Assembly (NCBI RefSeq): GCF_900291015.1
Contig: NZ_OLKL01000010.1
Span: forward strand, 310,367 to 374,366
Direction: 5' to 3'
Source of the DNA: Pseudomonas persica
Lineage (GTDB): Bacteria > Pseudomonadota > Gammaproteobacteria > Pseudomonadales > Pseudomonadaceae
DNA length: 64,000 bases
The translations under genes were made by a program, and so were the position numbers. Each line of letters starts with the position of its first letter. Within the stretch, counting starts at the first letter, position 1. Below the pieces are notes generated by a model. That model saw only the letters and a list, made by a program, of their open reading frames with translations, was not told the DNA's origin and made no database searches. Below, piece after piece: positions 1-11,853 of this stretch.

Positions 1-155
1 TGCTGCAACTCGGTGTTGATCAGCGCATTTTCCGCCAGCTGCGGCAGCAGCCCGGCGGGCAGGTTATCAATGCAGTAGAAACCGCTGTCTTCCAGGACAT
101 CGAGGGCGGTGCTCTTGCCGGAGCCGGACCGGCCGCTGACGATGATCAGGCGCAT
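1..155 (-). CDS. rapZ: RapZ, RNase adapter / nucleotide-binding protein (5' part only)
   Basis: Reading the minus strand from the ATG at 155 gives about 51 residues of an N-terminus with a P-loop (GRSGSGKST, residues 8-16) followed by [16 protein letters not shown], which is characteristic of RapZ (formerly YvcJ). In enterobacteria RapZ binds sRNA/RNase E to control GlmS. The gene runs off the left edge of the window, so the C-terminal domain is not visible. It starts 2 nt after the ptsN stop codon, so it is translated in the rpoN-hpf-ptsN-rapZ order typical of gamma-proteobacteria. Identification rests on the N-terminus and the synteny. Confidence 0.9.
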   Translation of the reverse strand, partial: MRLIIVSGRSGSGKSTALDVLEDSGFYCIDNLPAGLLPQLAENALINTELQ

Positions 156-157
156 GT

Positions 158-622
158 TCAGTGCTCGTTCTGTACGTCCAGGACAACCTGGAACAGGGCC
201 TTGCTGCTGGTGGCCGCACGCAGGCGATCACGGACCTCCTTGCGATCGAGCATGCTGGCAATCTGGCGCAGCAGTTCCAGATGGGCATCGGTGGCGGCTT
301 CTGGTACCAGCAGGACGAACAGCAGGTCCACCGGCGCGCCATCGATGGCGTCGTAGTCGATAGGGGCTTCCAGGTGCAGCAGGGCGCTGACCGGAGCGGA
401 ACATCCTTCAAGCCGGCAGTGGGGGATGGCGATGCCATTGCCGAAACCGGTCGAACCGAGTTTTTCCCGGGCGACCAGTTTTTCGAAGACATCCTGCATC
501 TCCAGTTCTGGCACTTGTTCGGCGATGACGGTGGCGACCTTTTCCAGGGCGCGCTTCTTGCTGCCGCCCGGCACGTTCACGAGGGAACGGCCGGGGGTCA
601 GGATGGTTTCAAGTCGGATCAT
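158..622 (-). CDS. ptsN: PTS IIA-Ntr protein (EIIANtr)
   Basis: A 154-residue protein of normal family length. It is a PTS EIIA type-2 (fructose/mannitol-like) domain with the phospho-accepting His at residue 68 in the segment NGIAIPHCR. EIIANtr is the terminal acceptor of the nitrogen phosphotransferase chain (PtsP-PtsO-PtsN). In P. putida it is known to modulate sigma-54 promoters, carbon metabolism and K+ homeostasis. It sits between hpf and rapZ, 12 nt from hpf, downstream of rpoN on the same strand, so co-transcription with rpoN is expected. The partner gene ptsO is not visible and would lie beyond the left edge. Confidence 0.97.
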   Translation of the reverse strand: MIRLETILTPGRSLVNVPGGSKKRALEKVATVIAEQVPELEMQDVFEKLVAREKLGSTGFGNGIAIPHCRLEGCSAPVSALLHLEAPIDYDAIDGAPVDLLFVLLVPEAATDAHLELLRQIASMLDRKEVRDRLRAATSSKALFQVVLDVQNEH

Positions 623-634
623 GGATGAGGGGGA

Positions 635-943
635 TCAGCGGGCAGCTGCACCTTGCAGCAGGCTTTGCTGTTTTTCCTTGTGTTTTTTCAGTTGGCGGTC
701 GAGCTTGTCGGCCAAGGCGTCGATCGCTGCATACATGTCTTCGTGTTCGGCGTTGGCAACCACTTCGCCGCCGGGGATCTGCAAGGTCGCCTCGACCTTC
801 TGCTGCAGCTTCTCGACTTTCATGATGACCTGCACGTTGGTGATCTTGTCGAAGTGACTTTCCACGCGAGCGAGCTTTTCAAGCACATAATCGCGCAGTG
901 GTTGGGTGACTTCTACATGCTGTCCACTGATATTGACTTGCAT
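635..943 (-). CDS. hpf: Ribosome hibernation promoting factor, short form
   Basis: A 102-residue protein of the HPF/YfiA family (short form, no C-terminal dimerisation domain). It begins MQVNISGQHVEVTQPL and carries the conserved VEATLQIPGGEVVANAEHEDMYAAID region that packs against the 30S decoding site. HPF inactivates ribosomes as 100S dimers in stationary phase. I chose the ATG at 943 because an AAGGAG ribosome binding site lies just upstream; the open frame extends further 5' without a site. This is the 'orf102' position classically found after rpoN in pseudomonads. Confidence 0.95.
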   Translation of the reverse strand: MQVNISGQHVEVTQPLRDYVLEKLARVESHFDKITNVQVIMKVEKLQQKVEATLQIPGGEVVANAEHEDMYAAIDALADKLDRQLKKHKEKQQSLLQGAAAR

Positions 944-975
944 ACAGCTTCTCCTTTGTTGCCCGTGCATAAAGA

Positions 976-994
976 GGCAGGTCTTGCACCTGCC
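976..994 (-). other. Small hairpin between rpoN and hpf
   Basis: A perfect 7-bp inverted repeat (GGCAGGT / ACCTGCC, 5-nt loop) lies in the 79-nt rpoN-hpf gap. On the transcribed strand it is followed only by TCTTTATG, so it is not a convincing terminator. It could attenuate read-through or mark a processing site. Confidence 0.35.
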
Positions 995-1022
995 CCACAA
1001 ACGCTGTGGCACATCTCAGGGG

Positions 1023-2516
1023 CTACATCAGTCGCTTGCGCTCGCTCGACGGTGCGATGCCGAGGGACTCGCGGTACTTGGCGACGGTGCGACGGGCTAC
1101 CTGGATGCCTTGTGCCTCCAGTAAACCAGCGATCTTGCTGTCACTCAATGGCTTTTTCTGATTTTCCGCCGCAACCAGTTTCTTGATGATCGCGCGGATC
1201 GCCGTGGACGAGCATTCTCCGCCTTCGGAGGTGCTGACGTGGCTGGAGAAAAAGTATTTCAGTTCGTAGATGCCACGCGGCGTGTGCATGTACTTTTGCG
1301 TGGTAACCCGCGAAATGGTCGACTCGTGCATGCCCACCGCTTCGGCAATGTCATGCAGCACCAACGGCTTCATCGCTTCGTCGCCGTGGTCGAGGAAGCC
1401 GCGCTGATGCTCGACGATCTGCGTGGCCACCTTCATCAGGGTTTCGTTGCGGCTTTGCAGGCTCTTGATGAACCAGCGTGCTTCCTGCAGCTGGTTGCGC
1501 ATGAAGGTATTGTCGGCGCTGGTGTCGGCCCGGCGCACGAACCCGGCGTACTGCGGGTTGACGCGCAGGCGCGGGATGGCCTCCTGGTTCAGTTCCACCA
1601 GCCAGCGGTCGCTGTCCTTGCGCACGATGACGTCGGGCACCACGTACTCAGGCTCGCTGGACTCGATCTGCGAGCCGGGGCGCGGGTTGAGGCTTTGTAC
1701 CAGCTCGATGACCTGGCGCAGCTCGTCTTCCTTGATTTTCATGCGACGCATCAGCTGGCTGTAGTCACGGCTGCCGAGCAGGTCGATGAAATCGGTGACC
1801 AGGCGCTTGGCTTCGGTCATCCACGGGGTGCTGGCGGGCAGCTGGCGCAGTTGCAGCAACAGGCATTCGCCCAGGCTGCGGGCGGCGACGCCGGCAGGCT
1901 CGAACTGCTGGATGCGGTGCAGCACCGCTTCGACCTCGTCCAGCTCGATATCCAGCTCCGGGTCAAAACCGGCGCAAATTTCTTCGAGGGTGTCTTCCAG
2001 GTAGCCCTGGCCGTTGATGTTGTCGATCAGGGTGACGGCGATCAGGCGGTCGGTGTCGGACATCGGTGCCAGGTTCAGTTGCCACAGCAGGTGGCTTTGC
2101 AAGCTTTCGCCGGCCGATGTGCGGGTGGTGAAGTCCCACTCGTCATCGTCGTTGCTCGGCAGGCTGCTGGCACTGGTCTGGTAGATGTCTTCCCAGGCGG
2201 TGTCGACCGGTAGTTCGTTGGGGATACGCTCGCTCCACTCACCGTCTTCCAGGGTGTCGGCACTGATGGTGCTTTCCTGGAAGCTGTTGTCCTGGGCTTC
2301 GGCGGCCGGCTTGTTCTCGGCGTTGTCCGCCATCGGGTCGCTGTTGTCGAAGTCGTCGCCGTCTTCCTGACGTTCGAGCATAGGGTTCGACTCCAGCGCT
2401 TCCTGGATTTCCTGTTGGAGGTCCAGAGTGGAGAGCTGGAGCAGGCGGATGGCCTGTTGCAACTGCGGTGTCATCGTCAGTTGCTGGCCCATTTTTAGGA
2501 CGAGCGATGGTTTCAT
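1023..2516 (-). CDS. rpoN: RNA polymerase sigma-54 factor
   Basis: A 497-residue sigma-54, the full family length. Region I is the glutamine/leucine-rich N-terminus ([21 protein letters not shown]...) that interacts with enhancer-binding proteins. An acidic region II follows (about residues 50-110), then the core-binding domain and the C-terminal DNA-binding part with the diagnostic RpoN box [10 protein letters not shown] at residues 474-483. It directs core polymerase to -24/-12 promoters. It heads the rpoN-hpf-ptsN-rapZ cluster, 176 nt downstream of lptB on the same strand. A sigma-54-type promoter and a sigma-54 activator gene occur elsewhere in this window (upstream of gcvH; gcsR). Confidence 0.99.
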   Translation of the reverse strand: MKPSLVLKMGQQLTMTPQLQQAIRLLQLSTLDLQQEIQEALESNPMLERQEDGDDFDNSDPMADNAENKPAAEAQDNSFQESTISADTLEDGEWSERIPNELPVDTAWEDIYQTSASSLPSNDDDEWDFTTRTSAGESLQSHLLWQLNLAPMSDTDRLIAVTLIDNINGQGYLEDTLEEICAGFDPELDIELDEVEAVLHRIQQFEPAGVAARSLGECLLLQLRQLPASTPWMTEAKRLVTDFIDLLGSRDYSQLMRRMKIKEDELRQVIELVQSLNPRPGSQIESSEPEYVVPDVIVRKDSDRWLVELNQEAIPRLRVNPQYAGFVRRADTSADNTFMRNQLQEARWFIKSLQSRNETLMKVATQIVEHQRGFLDHGDEAMKPLVLHDIAEAVGMHESTISRVTTQKYMHTPRGIYELKYFFSSHVSTSEGGECSSTAIRAIIKKLVAAENQKKPLSDSKIAGLLEAQGIQVARRTVAKYRESLGIAPSSERKRLM

Positions 2517-2692
2517 GGCTGGGGCTTAATACCTTGTTCGCCGGCGCGCATGCGCCATCCACTACACGAGGGCGCCGGGGCGCCAGATCAAGCAAGTTTT
2601 ATGCCTTAAATTGTAGCGTTTGCCTAGAGCACTGTAACAACTTTACCGCCGGTTCCGGGGCGATTTGCCAGTACTCCAGGCGCGTGCCGGGC

Positions 2693-3418
<726 letters not shown>

Positions 3419-3943
3419 TTACTCGGCCTTCTTCTTGGGCTGGATCACCATGTCGATACGCTGACGCGGCGAGGTCACGTTGCCACCACGACCGGCGGTC
3501 GCCACCTGGGTCTGGGTGTTGTAGACGATCTTCTCGCCTTCGGTGGTGTTGCCTTCGTTCTCGACCTTGGCGCGGTCGGTGAGGATCACCAGGTCCTTCT
3601 GCGACTGGTACTGGATGGTCACGCCCCAGCCTTTCATCTTGTCCGGCTTGGCCGCGCTCTGCTGCTGCTCGAAGTAGGCCAGGTTGCCCACCGAGGTCAC
3701 CACGTCGATATCGCCGGAGGCGGAGCGGGTGATGGTCACGGTGTTGCCTTTGATCATCATCGAACCCTGGGTGATGATCACGTCGCCGGTGTAGGTGGCC
3801 ACGCCCTGCTTGTCGTCCAGGTGGGCGTTGTCGGCCTGGATGCGGATAGGCTGGTCACGGTCGTTCGGCAGGGCGAGGGCGCTCGCGCTTCCCAGTGCTG
3901 CGCTCAGGCTGAGCAAAAGGGGGAGGGTTTTAACGAGCCTCAT
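3419..3943 (-). CDS. lptA: Periplasmic LPS bridge protein LptA
   Basis: A 174-residue protein with a Sec signal peptide (hydrophobic residues about 5-22, cleavage expected near ALA at 23-25) and an OstA/LptA beta-jellyroll domain (about residues 30-150; IRIQADNAHLDDKQG, GDVIITQGSMMIKG). LptA oligomers carry LPS across the periplasm between LptC and LptD. The C-terminus is basic (QPKKKAE). Its start overlaps the end of lptC by 14 nt, and lptB follows immediately, so the three are translationally coupled. Confidence 0.97.
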   Translation of the reverse strand: MRLVKTLPLLLSLSAALGSASALALPNDRDQPIRIQADNAHLDDKQGVATYTGDVIITQGSMMIKGNTVTITRSASGDIDVVTSVGNLAYFEQQQSAAKPDKMKGWGVTIQYQSQKDLVILTDRAKVENEGNTTEGEKIVYNTQTQVATAGRGGNVTSPRQRIDMVIQPKKKAE

Positions 3944-4502
3944 ACTGTCCTCTTACGTTAGAGAGCAAGTCCATCTTGCCTTCTTTCAAATACGCTTTCA
4001 TTCCTTTGCCCGTAGTTGTGCCACCGGCGCCGTCGATTCTAACGGCTTGCTCGGTCTGCGCATATTGCTTCTGCGGGAACACGGTCATGCGTGAGCTGGT
4101 AATGATCATTTCGCGCTGCTTTTCGTCGGTGCGGGCAACCCGGACCTTGTCGATCAGTTCGACCTCGCTGCCGTCCGGGTTGACCTCGGCGCGGGTGCTC
4201 TGCACGTGCCACGGGTATTCGGTGCCGCGGTACAGGTGCAGGTCCGGCGTGGTCAGCAGGGTGATTTCGCTGGCCTTGAGGTGTTCGACCTTGTCGGCGG
4301 TCATTTCGTACTGCAGCTTGCCGTCGGGCAGGAACTGCACACTGTGGGCGTTGACCGCGTAGTAGTCGATGGCGCTTTCGTCGACCTGGGCTACCGGCTT
4401 GTCGAGGAAGCTTTCCGGGCTGACATTCCAGTAGCCGATCGCCGCCAGCAGGGCGGCGATCACCGCGAGCAGCGCAATGTTGCGGGCTTTCTTGCTGAAC
4501 AT
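3930..4502 (-). CDS. lptC: LPS export protein LptC
   Basis: A 190-residue bitopic inner-membrane protein. It has a short cytoplasmic N-terminus, one transmembrane helix at about residues 8-25, then a periplasmic LptC beta-jellyroll domain. LptC docks LptA onto the LptB2FG complex. It overlaps lptA by 14 nt and begins 8 nt after kdsC, in the usual kdsD-kdsC-lptC-lptA-lptB order. Confidence 0.96.
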   Translation of the reverse strand: MFSKKARNIALLAVIAALLAAIGYWNVSPESFLDKPVAQVDESAIDYYAVNAHSVQFLPDGKLQYEMTADKVEHLKASEITLLTTPDLHLYRGTEYPWHVQSTRAEVNPDGSEVELIDKVRVARTDEKQREMIITSSRMTVFPQKQYAQTEQAVRIDGAGGTTTGKGMKAYLKEGKMDLLSNVRGQYEAR

Positions 4503-4510
4503 GGGCAGCC

Positions 4511-5035
4511 TTACAGATAGTTGGCGTTGGCAGCGTCCAGGGTGCCCTGGGCCTGCATGATCAGTTCGCAGAATTCACGGGCCGCGCCTTCGCCGCCACG
4601 TGCCTGGGTCACGCCATGGGCGTGCTGGCGAACGAACGGCGCGGCGTTGGCCACCGCCATGCCCAGGGCGACCCGGCGAATCACTGGCAGGTCGGGCAGG
4701 TCGTCGCCCAGGTAGGCCACTTGAGCATAGCTCAGGCCCAGTTCGGCGAGCAGGCCGTCCAGCACCACCAGTTTGTCCTCGCGGCCCTGGTACAGGTGCG
4801 GGATGCCGAGGTTCTTCGCCCGGCGCTCGACCACCGGGGTCTTGCGCCCGCTGATGATCGCGGTAGTCACGCCCGAGGCCATGAGCATCTTGATGCCCTG
4901 GCCGTCGAGGGTGTTGAAGGTCTTGAACTCGCTGCCGTCCTCGAGGAAGTACAGGCGCCCGTCGGTGAGCACGCCGTCCACGTCGAACACTGCCAGCTTG
5001 ATGTGCCTGCCGCGTTGCATGAGGTCCTGGTTCAT
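4511..5035 (-). CDS. kdsC: 3-deoxy-D-manno-octulosonate 8-phosphate phosphatase
   Basis: A 174-residue HAD-superfamily phosphatase of the tetrameric KdsC type, with no cap domain. The nucleophile/acid pair is in FDVDGVLTDG (Asp18 and Asp20); motif II is IISGRKT and the acidic motif is YLGDDLPDLP. It removes phosphate from Kdo-8-P to give Kdo for LPS inner core. An AAGGAG site 7 nt before the ATG supports this start. It lies 12 nt after kdsD, the enzyme that begins the Kdo pathway. Confidence 0.97.
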   Translation of the reverse strand: MNQDLMQRGRHIKLAVFDVDGVLTDGRLYFLEDGSEFKTFNTLDGQGIKMLMASGVTTAIISGRKTPVVERRAKNLGIPHLYQGREDKLVVLDGLLAELGLSYAQVAYLGDDLPDLPVIRRVALGMAVANAAPFVRQHAHGVTQARGGEGAAREFCELIMQAQGTLDAANANYL

Positions 5036-5047
5036 TCCATCGCTCCT

Positions 5048-6022
5048 TTACATTACGCCGGCGCGCAGCAGGTCGTGCATGTTCAGGGCACCGGTCGGGC
5101 GGTCCTCGCGGTCCACCACCACCAGGGCGCCGATCTTGTGGTCTTCCATGATCTTCAGGGCCTCGGCCGCGAGCATTTCGGCGCGGGCCGTCTTGCCGTG
5201 TACGGTCATGACCTGGTCGATCAGGGTGGTGTGGACGTCGATGTTGCGGTCCAGGCTGCGGCGCAGGTCGCCGTCGGTGAAGATCCCGGCCAGCTTGCCG
5301 TCGGCTTCGACGATCACGGTCATGCCCAGGCCTTTGCGGGACATTTCAAGGAGTGCGTCCTTGAGCAGGGTGCCGCGGGGTACCTGGGGCAGTTCGTCGC
5401 CGGCGTGCATCACGTTCTCCACCTTGAGCAACAGGCGGCGGCCCAGCGCACCACCCGGGTGCGAGAAGGCAAAGTCCTCGGCGGTAAAGCCGCGGGCTTC
5501 GAGCAGGGCAATGGCCAGCGCGTCGCCCAGCACCAGCGATGCGGTGGTGGAGGAGGTGGGGGCCAGGTTCAGCGGGCAGGCCTCTTGCTCGACGCCGGCG
5601 TCGAGGTTGACCTCGGCAGCCTGGGCCAGGGGTGAGTCCGGATTGCCGGTCAGGCTGATCAGCTTGATGCCCAGGCGCTTGATCAGCGGCAGCAGGGTGA
5701 CGATTTCGGCGGTGCTGCCGGAGTTCGACAGGGCCAGGATGACATCATCGCGGGTGATCATGCCCATGTCGCCATGGCTGGCTTCGGCCGGGTGCACGAA
5801 AAACGCCGGTGTGCCGGTGCTGGCCAGGGTGGCGGCGATCTTGTTGCCGATGTGCCCGGACTTGCCCATGCCGACCACGACGACCCGGCCCTTGCTGGCC
5901 AGGATCAGTTCGCAGGCCTTGACGAAATTGTCGTCGATGCGCGCCAGCAGGGCCTCTACGGCCTCGAGTTCCAGGCGCAGGGTGCGTTGGGCGGATTGGA
6001 TCAGCTCGCTGGATTGGCTCAT
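5048..6022 (-). CDS. kdsD: D-arabinose 5-phosphate isomerase
   Basis: A 324-residue enzyme with an N-terminal SIS sugar-isomerase domain (about residues 40-175; VVGMGKSGHIGNKIAATLASTGTPAFFVHP, ALSNSGSTAEI) and two C-terminal CBS repeats (about 205-324). It converts ribulose 5-phosphate to arabinose 5-phosphate, the first committed step to Kdo. It is the first gene of the Kdo/LPS-transport operon and is divergent from mlaF. Confidence 0.97.
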   Translation of the reverse strand: MSQSSELIQSAQRTLRLELEAVEALLARIDDNFVKACELILASKGRVVVVGMGKSGHIGNKIAATLASTGTPAFFVHPAEASHGDMGMITRDDVILALSNSGSTAEIVTLLPLIKRLGIKLISLTGNPDSPLAQAAEVNLDAGVEQEACPLNLAPTSSTTASLVLGDALAIALLEARGFTAEDFAFSHPGGALGRRLLLKVENVMHAGDELPQVPRGTLLKDALLEMSRKGLGMTVIVEADGKLAGIFTDGDLRRSLDRNIDVHTTLIDQVMTVHGKTARAEMLAAEALKIMEDHKIGALVVVDREDRPTGALNMHDLLRAGVM

Positions 6023-6150
6023 GTCGAAAAAGCAATGCCTGATGAAAAGGCGGCGATTATAGCTGCAATGAAAGAAACCCTCACGCTTTCGATTGCCTTG
6101 GCGAATGTCTCGCCAGCCTGTCGCGGGGCTGAACGACTCGTTAGCCGACC

Positions 6151-6180
6151 TTGGGGCAGCGCTGTCAGCGGTGCTATAGT
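6151..6180 (+). promoter_or_regulatory. Candidate sigma-70 promoter of mlaFEDCB
   Basis: TTGGGG and TATAGT separated by 18 nt, about 90 nt before the mlaF start in the 248-nt kdsD/mlaF divergent gap. The fit to consensus is reasonable, but there is no experimental anchor. Confidence 0.45.
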
Positions 6181-6270
6181 TCGCCGCTATTCGGCCTGCC
6201 AGGGGCGCTTGTGCCTTCCAGATGGAGGCCGACGTCCATTAGGACGAGGCTGCACCAGCAAGGAGTCTAG

Positions 6271-7080
6271 ATGAGTGTGGATAGCGCCTACGCGGTCGAG
6301 TTGAAGGGGGTTACCTTCAAACGCGGTTCGCGCAGCATTTTCAGCAATGTCGACATTCGCATCCCGCGCGGCAAGGTCACCGGTATCATGGGGCCATCGG
6401 GTTGCGGCAAGACCACGTTGCTCCGCCTGATGGGCGCGCAGCTGCGCCCTTTCAGCGGTGAGGTCTGGGTTGCCGGGCAGAACCTGCCGACGCTGTCGCG
6501 CAGCGACCTGTTCGACGCCCGCAAGCAAATGGGGGTGCTGTTCCAGAGCGGCGCGCTGTTCACCGATCTCGATGTGTTCGAGAACGTCGCGTTCCCGCTG
6601 CGTGTGCACACCCAGCTGTCGGACGAAATGATCCGCGATATCGTGCTGATGAAGCTGCAGGCCGTGGGGCTGCGCGGTGCCATCGACCTGATGCCCGACG
6701 AACTGTCCGGCGGCATGAAACGGCGTGTGGCGCTGGCCCGGGCGATTGCCCTGGACCCGCAGATTCTCATGTACGACGAACCGTTCGTCGGCCAGGACCC
6801 GATCGCCATGGGCGTATTGGTGCGCCTGATCCGCCTGCTCAACGATGCCCTGGGTATCACCAGCATCGTCGTATCCCACGACCTGGCGGAAACCGCCAGC
6901 ATCGCCGACTACATCTATGTGGTAGGTGATGGCCAGGTGCTGGGCCAGGGGACGCCTGACGAGCTGATGGGCTCGGACAACCCGCGCATTCGCCAGTTCA
7001 TGAAGGGCGACCCGGACGGCCCGGTACCTTTCCACTTCCCTGCGCCTGACTACCGCGCCGACTTGCTGGGGGCGCGTTGA
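6271..7080 (+). CDS. mlaF: Phospholipid transport ABC ATPase MlaF
   Basis: A 269-residue ABC ATPase with Walker [10 protein letters not shown] (41-49), signature LSGGM (144-148) and Walker B ILMYDEP (164-170). MlaF energises the MlaFEDB complex, which moves phospholipids between the inner membrane and MlaC to maintain outer-membrane asymmetry. AAGGAG precedes the ATG. It is first of five tightly coupled genes; its stop overlaps the mlaE start by 1 nt. The older annotation 'toluene tolerance Ttg2A' refers to the same locus in pseudomonads. Confidence 0.97.
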   Translation: MSVDSAYAVELKGVTFKRGSRSIFSNVDIRIPRGKVTGIMGPSGCGKTTLLRLMGAQLRPFSGEVWVAGQNLPTLSRSDLFDARKQMGVLFQSGALFTDLDVFENVAFPLRVHTQLSDEMIRDIVLMKLQAVGLRGAIDLMPDELSGGMKRRVALARAIALDPQILMYDEPFVGQDPIAMGVLVRLIRLLNDALGITSIVVSHDLAETASIADYIYVVGDGQVLGQGTPDELMGSDNPRIRQFMKGDPDGPVPFHFPAPDYRADLLGAR

Positions 7081-7877
7081 TGCGCAGAAAATCCTTACTC
7101 GAACGTGTACGCCTGCTGGGCCGCTCGGCAATCGACGTGCTGGCGGTGCTGGGGCGCTCCTGCCTGTTCCTGTTCCATGCGCTGATCGGCCGCGGCGGCA
7201 TCGGTGGCGGCTTCCAGCTGCTGATCAGGCAGCTGTACTCGGTAGGCGTGCTGTCACTGGCGATCATCGTCGTGTCCGGGGTGTTCATCGGCATGGTGCT
7301 GGCGCTGCAGGGCTTCAGCATCCTGACCAAATACGGCTCGGAGCAGGCGGTGGGGCAGATGGTCGCCCTGACCCTGCTGCGTGAACTCGGCCCGGTGGTG
7401 ACGGCGTTGCTGTTCGCCGGCCGTGCCGGTTCGGCGCTGACCGCCGAAATCGGCAACATGAAATCCACCGAGCAGTTGTCGAGCCTGGAAATGATCGGCG
7501 TCGACCCACTCAAATACATCGTCGCGCCGCGCCTGTGGGCCGGCTTCATCTCGCTACCGTTGCTGGCGCTGATTTTCAGCGTGGTCGGCATCTGGGGGGG
7601 CTCGTGGGTGGCGGTGGACTGGCTGGGCGTCTACGAGGGCTCGTTCTGGGCCAACATGCAGAACAGTGTTTCGTTCACCGACGACGTGCTCAACGGGCTG
7701 ATCAAGAGCCTGGTATTCGCCTTCGTCACGACCTGGATCGCCGTATTCCAGGGGTACGACTGTGAGCCCACCTCAGAAGGGATCAGCCGTGCCACCACCA
7801 AGACCGTGGTCTATGCCTCGTTGGCAGTGCTGGGTCTGGACTTTATTCTGACCGCCTTGATGTTTGGAGATTTCTGA
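7080..7877 (+). CDS. mlaE: Phospholipid transport permease MlaE
   Basis: A 265-residue MlaE/YrbE-family permease with about five hydrophobic segments ([38 protein letters not shown] and others). It is the membrane core of MlaFEDB. I use the ATG at 7080, overlapping the mlaF stop by 1 nt; an in-frame TTG one codon earlier is possible but less likely. The stop overlaps the mlaD start by 1 nt. Confidence 0.96.
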   Translation: MRRKSLLERVRLLGRSAIDVLAVLGRSCLFLFHALIGRGGIGGGFQLLIRQLYSVGVLSLAIIVVSGVFIGMVLALQGFSILTKYGSEQAVGQMVALTLLRELGPVVTALLFAGRAGSALTAEIGNMKSTEQLSSLEMIGVDPLKYIVAPRLWAGFISLPLLALIFSVVGIWGGSWVAVDWLGVYEGSFWANMQNSVSFTDDVLNGLIKSLVFAFVTTWIAVFQGYDCEPTSEGISRATTKTVVYASLAVLGLDFILTALMFGDF

Positions 7878-8362
7878 TGCAAAACCGCACCCTGGAAATC
7901 GGTGTCGGCCTGTTCCTCCTGGCCGGGATTCTGGCGCTGCTGCTGCTGGCCCTGCGTGTCAGCGGGCTGTCGGCCAGCCCGAGCAGCGATACCTATAAAG
8001 TTTATGCCTACTTCGACAATATCGCCGGTTTGACGGTCAGAGCTAAAGTGACCATGGCCGGCGTGACCATCGGCAAGGTTACCGCCATCGATCTGGACCG
8101 TGATTCCTACACCGGTCGGGTGACGCTGCAACTGGACAAGTCGGTGGACAACCTGCCGACCGACTCCACTGCCTCGATCCTGACCGCCGGGTTGCTTGGC
8201 GAGAAGTACATCGGCATCAGCGTGGGCGGTGAAGACCAGGTGCTCAAGGATGGCGCGACCATTCACGACACCCAGTCGGCGCTGGTGCTGGAAGATCTGA
8301 TTGGCAAGTTCCTGCTCAACTCCGTTGGCAAGGAACCGAAAGAAGCGCAACCGGCTAATTAA
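7877..8362 (+). CDS. mlaD: MCE-domain substrate-binding protein MlaD
   Basis: A 161-residue protein with an N-terminal transmembrane anchor (about residues 8-27) and one MCE domain (about 38-115; VYAYFDNIAGLTVRAKVTMAGVTIG, AGLLGEKYIGI). The MCE hexamer forms the periplasmic phospholipid channel on MlaFE. The coupling to mlaE (1-nt overlap) and the 9-nt gap to mlaC fit a single transcript. Confidence 0.97.
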   Translation: MQNRTLEIGVGLFLLAGILALLLLALRVSGLSASPSSDTYKVYAYFDNIAGLTVRAKVTMAGVTIGKVTAIDLDRDSYTGRVTLQLDKSVDNLPTDSTASILTAGLLGEKYIGISVGGEDQVLKDGATIHDTQSALVLEDLIGKFLLNSVGKEPKEAQPAN

Positions 8363-8371
8363 GGAGTTTCC

Positions 8372-9019
8372 ATGATTTCCATCCTGCGACGTGGCCTGCT
8401 GGTCCTGCTGGCGGCCTTCCCCCTGCTGACCATGGCTGCGCAGACGCCACACGATGTGGTTCAGGGCACCACCACTGAACTGCTGGGCGACCTCAAGGCC
8501 AACAAGGAACAGTACAAGTCCAACCCCAACGCCTTCTACGATGCGCTGAACCGCATCCTCGGGCCGGTGGTGGACGCCGACGGTATTTCCAGGAGCATCA
8601 TGACCGTCAAGTTCTCGCGCAAGGCCAGTCCTGAGCAGATGCAGCGCTTCCAGGAAAACTTCAAGCGCAGCCTGATGCAGTTCTACGGCAACGCCCTGCT
8701 CGAGTACAACAACCAGGGCATCACCGTCGACCCGGCCAAGGCTGATGACGGCAAGCGTGCCAGCGTTGGCATGAAGGTGACCGGCAACAACGGTGCGGTG
8801 TATCCGGTGCAGTACACCCTGGAAAACATCGGTGGCGAGTGGAAGGTGCGTAACGTGATCGTTAACGGCATCAACATCGGCAAGCTGTTCCGCGACCAGT
8901 TCGCCGACGCCATGCAGCGCAATGGCAACGACCTGGACAAGACCATCGACGGCTGGGCCGGCGAAGTGGCCAAGGCCAAGCAGGCCGCCGACAACTCGCC
9001 AGAGAAGACCGTCAAATGA
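8372..9019 (+). CDS. mlaC: Periplasmic phospholipid shuttle MlaC
   Basis: A 215-residue protein with a signal peptide (RRGLLVLLAAFPLLTMAA, residues about 6-23) and an MlaC/Ttg2D domain. The mature protein binds phospholipid tails and ferries them between outer-membrane MlaA and MlaFEDB. AAGGAG lies before the start. The last 4 nt overlap mlaB (ATGA). Confidence 0.96.
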   Translation: MISILRRGLLVLLAAFPLLTMAAQTPHDVVQGTTTELLGDLKANKEQYKSNPNAFYDALNRILGPVVDADGISRSIMTVKFSRKASPEQMQRFQENFKRSLMQFYGNALLEYNNQGITVDPAKADDGKRASVGMKVTGNNGAVYPVQYTLENIGGEWKVRNVIVNGINIGKLFRDQFADAMQRNGNDLDKTIDGWAGEVAKAKQAADNSPEKTVK

Positions 9020-9318
9020 GTGAGGCCGGTGTAAGCATGGCCGAGCCGGGCGTGCTGCGCCTTGCCGGCGTGCTGGACTACCGCAGCGGGCCGCTCCTGC
9101 GCAAGCAGGGCAAGGCGCTGATCGTGGCCTGCCGCGAGGCGCAGCTGGTGCTCGATTGCTCGGCAGTGCAGCGCTCCACCAGTGTCGGCCTGTCGTTGCT
9201 GCTGGCCTTCATGCGCGATGCCCAGGCCACCGGCAAGGGCTGCCAGGTGCGCAGCATGCCTGATGACATGCGGGAAATTGCCGAGGTCTATGACCTCGAT
9301 GAAGTGCTGGCAACCTGA
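9016..9318 (+). CDS. mlaB: STAS-domain protein MlaB
   Basis: A 100-residue single STAS domain (LDCSAVQRSTSVGLSLLLAFM, residues about 39-60), the cytoplasmic regulatory subunit that binds MlaF in the MlaFEDB complex. The start overlaps the mlaC stop by 4 nt, and a strong terminator follows, so it closes the operon. Confidence 0.93.
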   Translation: MSEAGVSMAEPGVLRLAGVLDYRSGPLLRKQGKALIVACREAQLVLDCSAVQRSTSVGLSLLLAFMRDAQATGKGCQVRSMPDDMREIAEVYDLDEVLAT

Positions 9319-9337
9319 TGGCCAGGCACGAGTGATG

Positions 9338-9389
9338 GCCCCTCGGTCAGCGAAGCCTTCGTTGGGCTTCGCAGGCGAGGGGCTTTTTT
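9338..9389 (+). terminator. Rho-independent terminator after mlaB
   Basis: A long two-part hairpin: GCCCCTCG/CGAGGGGC outer stem and GCGAAGCC/GGCTTCGC inner stem, 7-nt loop, followed by six T. It separates mlaFEDCB from ibaG-murA. Confidence 0.9.
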
Positions 9390-9435
9390 GTATGATGGCC
9401 GACCCGTGCGCATCGGGCGCCGATTGAGGTTGAGC

Positions 9436-10964
<1,529 letters not shown>

Positions 10965-10979
10965 TCGTCTGCCAGGCAC

Positions 10980-11012
10980 GGTCTGTGGGGGGCTTGCCCG
11001 CTCCCACAGGAT
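10980..11012. repeat. Single REP-like element
   Basis: A short imperfect palindrome (tgtgggg...cccgctcccaca type) in the murA-hisG gap. It resembles one half of the REP pairs found elsewhere in the window. Confidence 0.6.
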
Positions 11013-11083
11013 GTGCCTAACGAATTGAATGCGGTCGGGCTCAACGCCCGGCCGGCAGTAGCCGCTTAAGGACCGACGTTCCA

Positions 11084-11719
11084 ATGTTGACCATCGCGCT
11101 TTCCAAAGGCCGTATTCTCGACGATACCCTGCCGTTGTTGGCCGAGGCCGGTATCGTGCCGACCGAGAACCCGGACAAGAGCCGCAAACTGATCATCCCC
11201 ACCACCCAGGACGATGTGCGCCTGCTGATCGTGCGTGCCACCGACGTGCCGACCTATGTCGAGCATGGTGCCGCCGACCTGGGTGTGGCCGGCAAGGATG
11301 TGCTGATGGAGTACGGCGGCCAGGGCCTGTACGAGCCCCTGGACCTGCAGATTGCCTGTTGCAAGCTGATGACCGCTGGCGTAGTCGGTGCACCCGAGCC
11401 CAAGGGCCGTTTGCGGGTGGCTACCAAGTTCGTCAACGTAGCTAAGCGCTACTACGCCGAACAGGGCCGCCAGGTCGACATCATCAAGCTGTACGGTTCG
11501 ATGGAGCTGGCACCGCTGATCAACCTTGCCGACAAGATCATCGATGTGGTCGACACCGGCAACACCCTGCGTGCCAACGGCCTGGAGCCCCAGGAACTGA
11601 TCGCCACGATCAGCTCGCGCCTGGTGGTCAACAAGGCCTCCATGAAAATGCAGCACGCCCGTATCCAGAGCCTGATCGACACGCTGCGCGGAGCGGTCGA
11701 AACGCGACACCGCGGCTGA
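11084..11719 (+). CDS. hisG: ATP phosphoribosyltransferase, short form
   Basis: A 211-residue HisG of the short (HisG-S) type, lacking the C-terminal regulatory domain. It needs the HisZ partner, encoded elsewhere, for activity and histidine feedback. The N-terminus [19 protein letters not shown] and the PRPP loop [12 protein letters not shown] are typical. It catalyses ATP + PRPP to phosphoribosyl-ATP, the first step of histidine synthesis. It is first of hisG-hisD-hisC. Confidence 0.97.
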   Translation: MLTIALSKGRILDDTLPLLAEAGIVPTENPDKSRKLIIPTTQDDVRLLIVRATDVPTYVEHGAADLGVAGKDVLMEYGGQGLYEPLDLQIACCKLMTAGVVGAPEPKGRLRVATKFVNVAKRYYAEQGRQVDIIKLYGSMELAPLINLADKIIDVVDTGNTLRANGLEPQELIATISSRLVVNKASMKMQHARIQSLIDTLRGAVETRHRG

Positions 11720-11853
11720 CTCTCTACCTCCTGCGCGCGGCCTTCGCTGTCGCGCCCGTCTATCCGCGTCATAGCCATTTTTCTCGGGTGCCCGCGCGGA
11801 TGGACTGGTAGCCTAGGGCGCCTGAGCATTCGCCAATCATCGAGGCCCTCGCC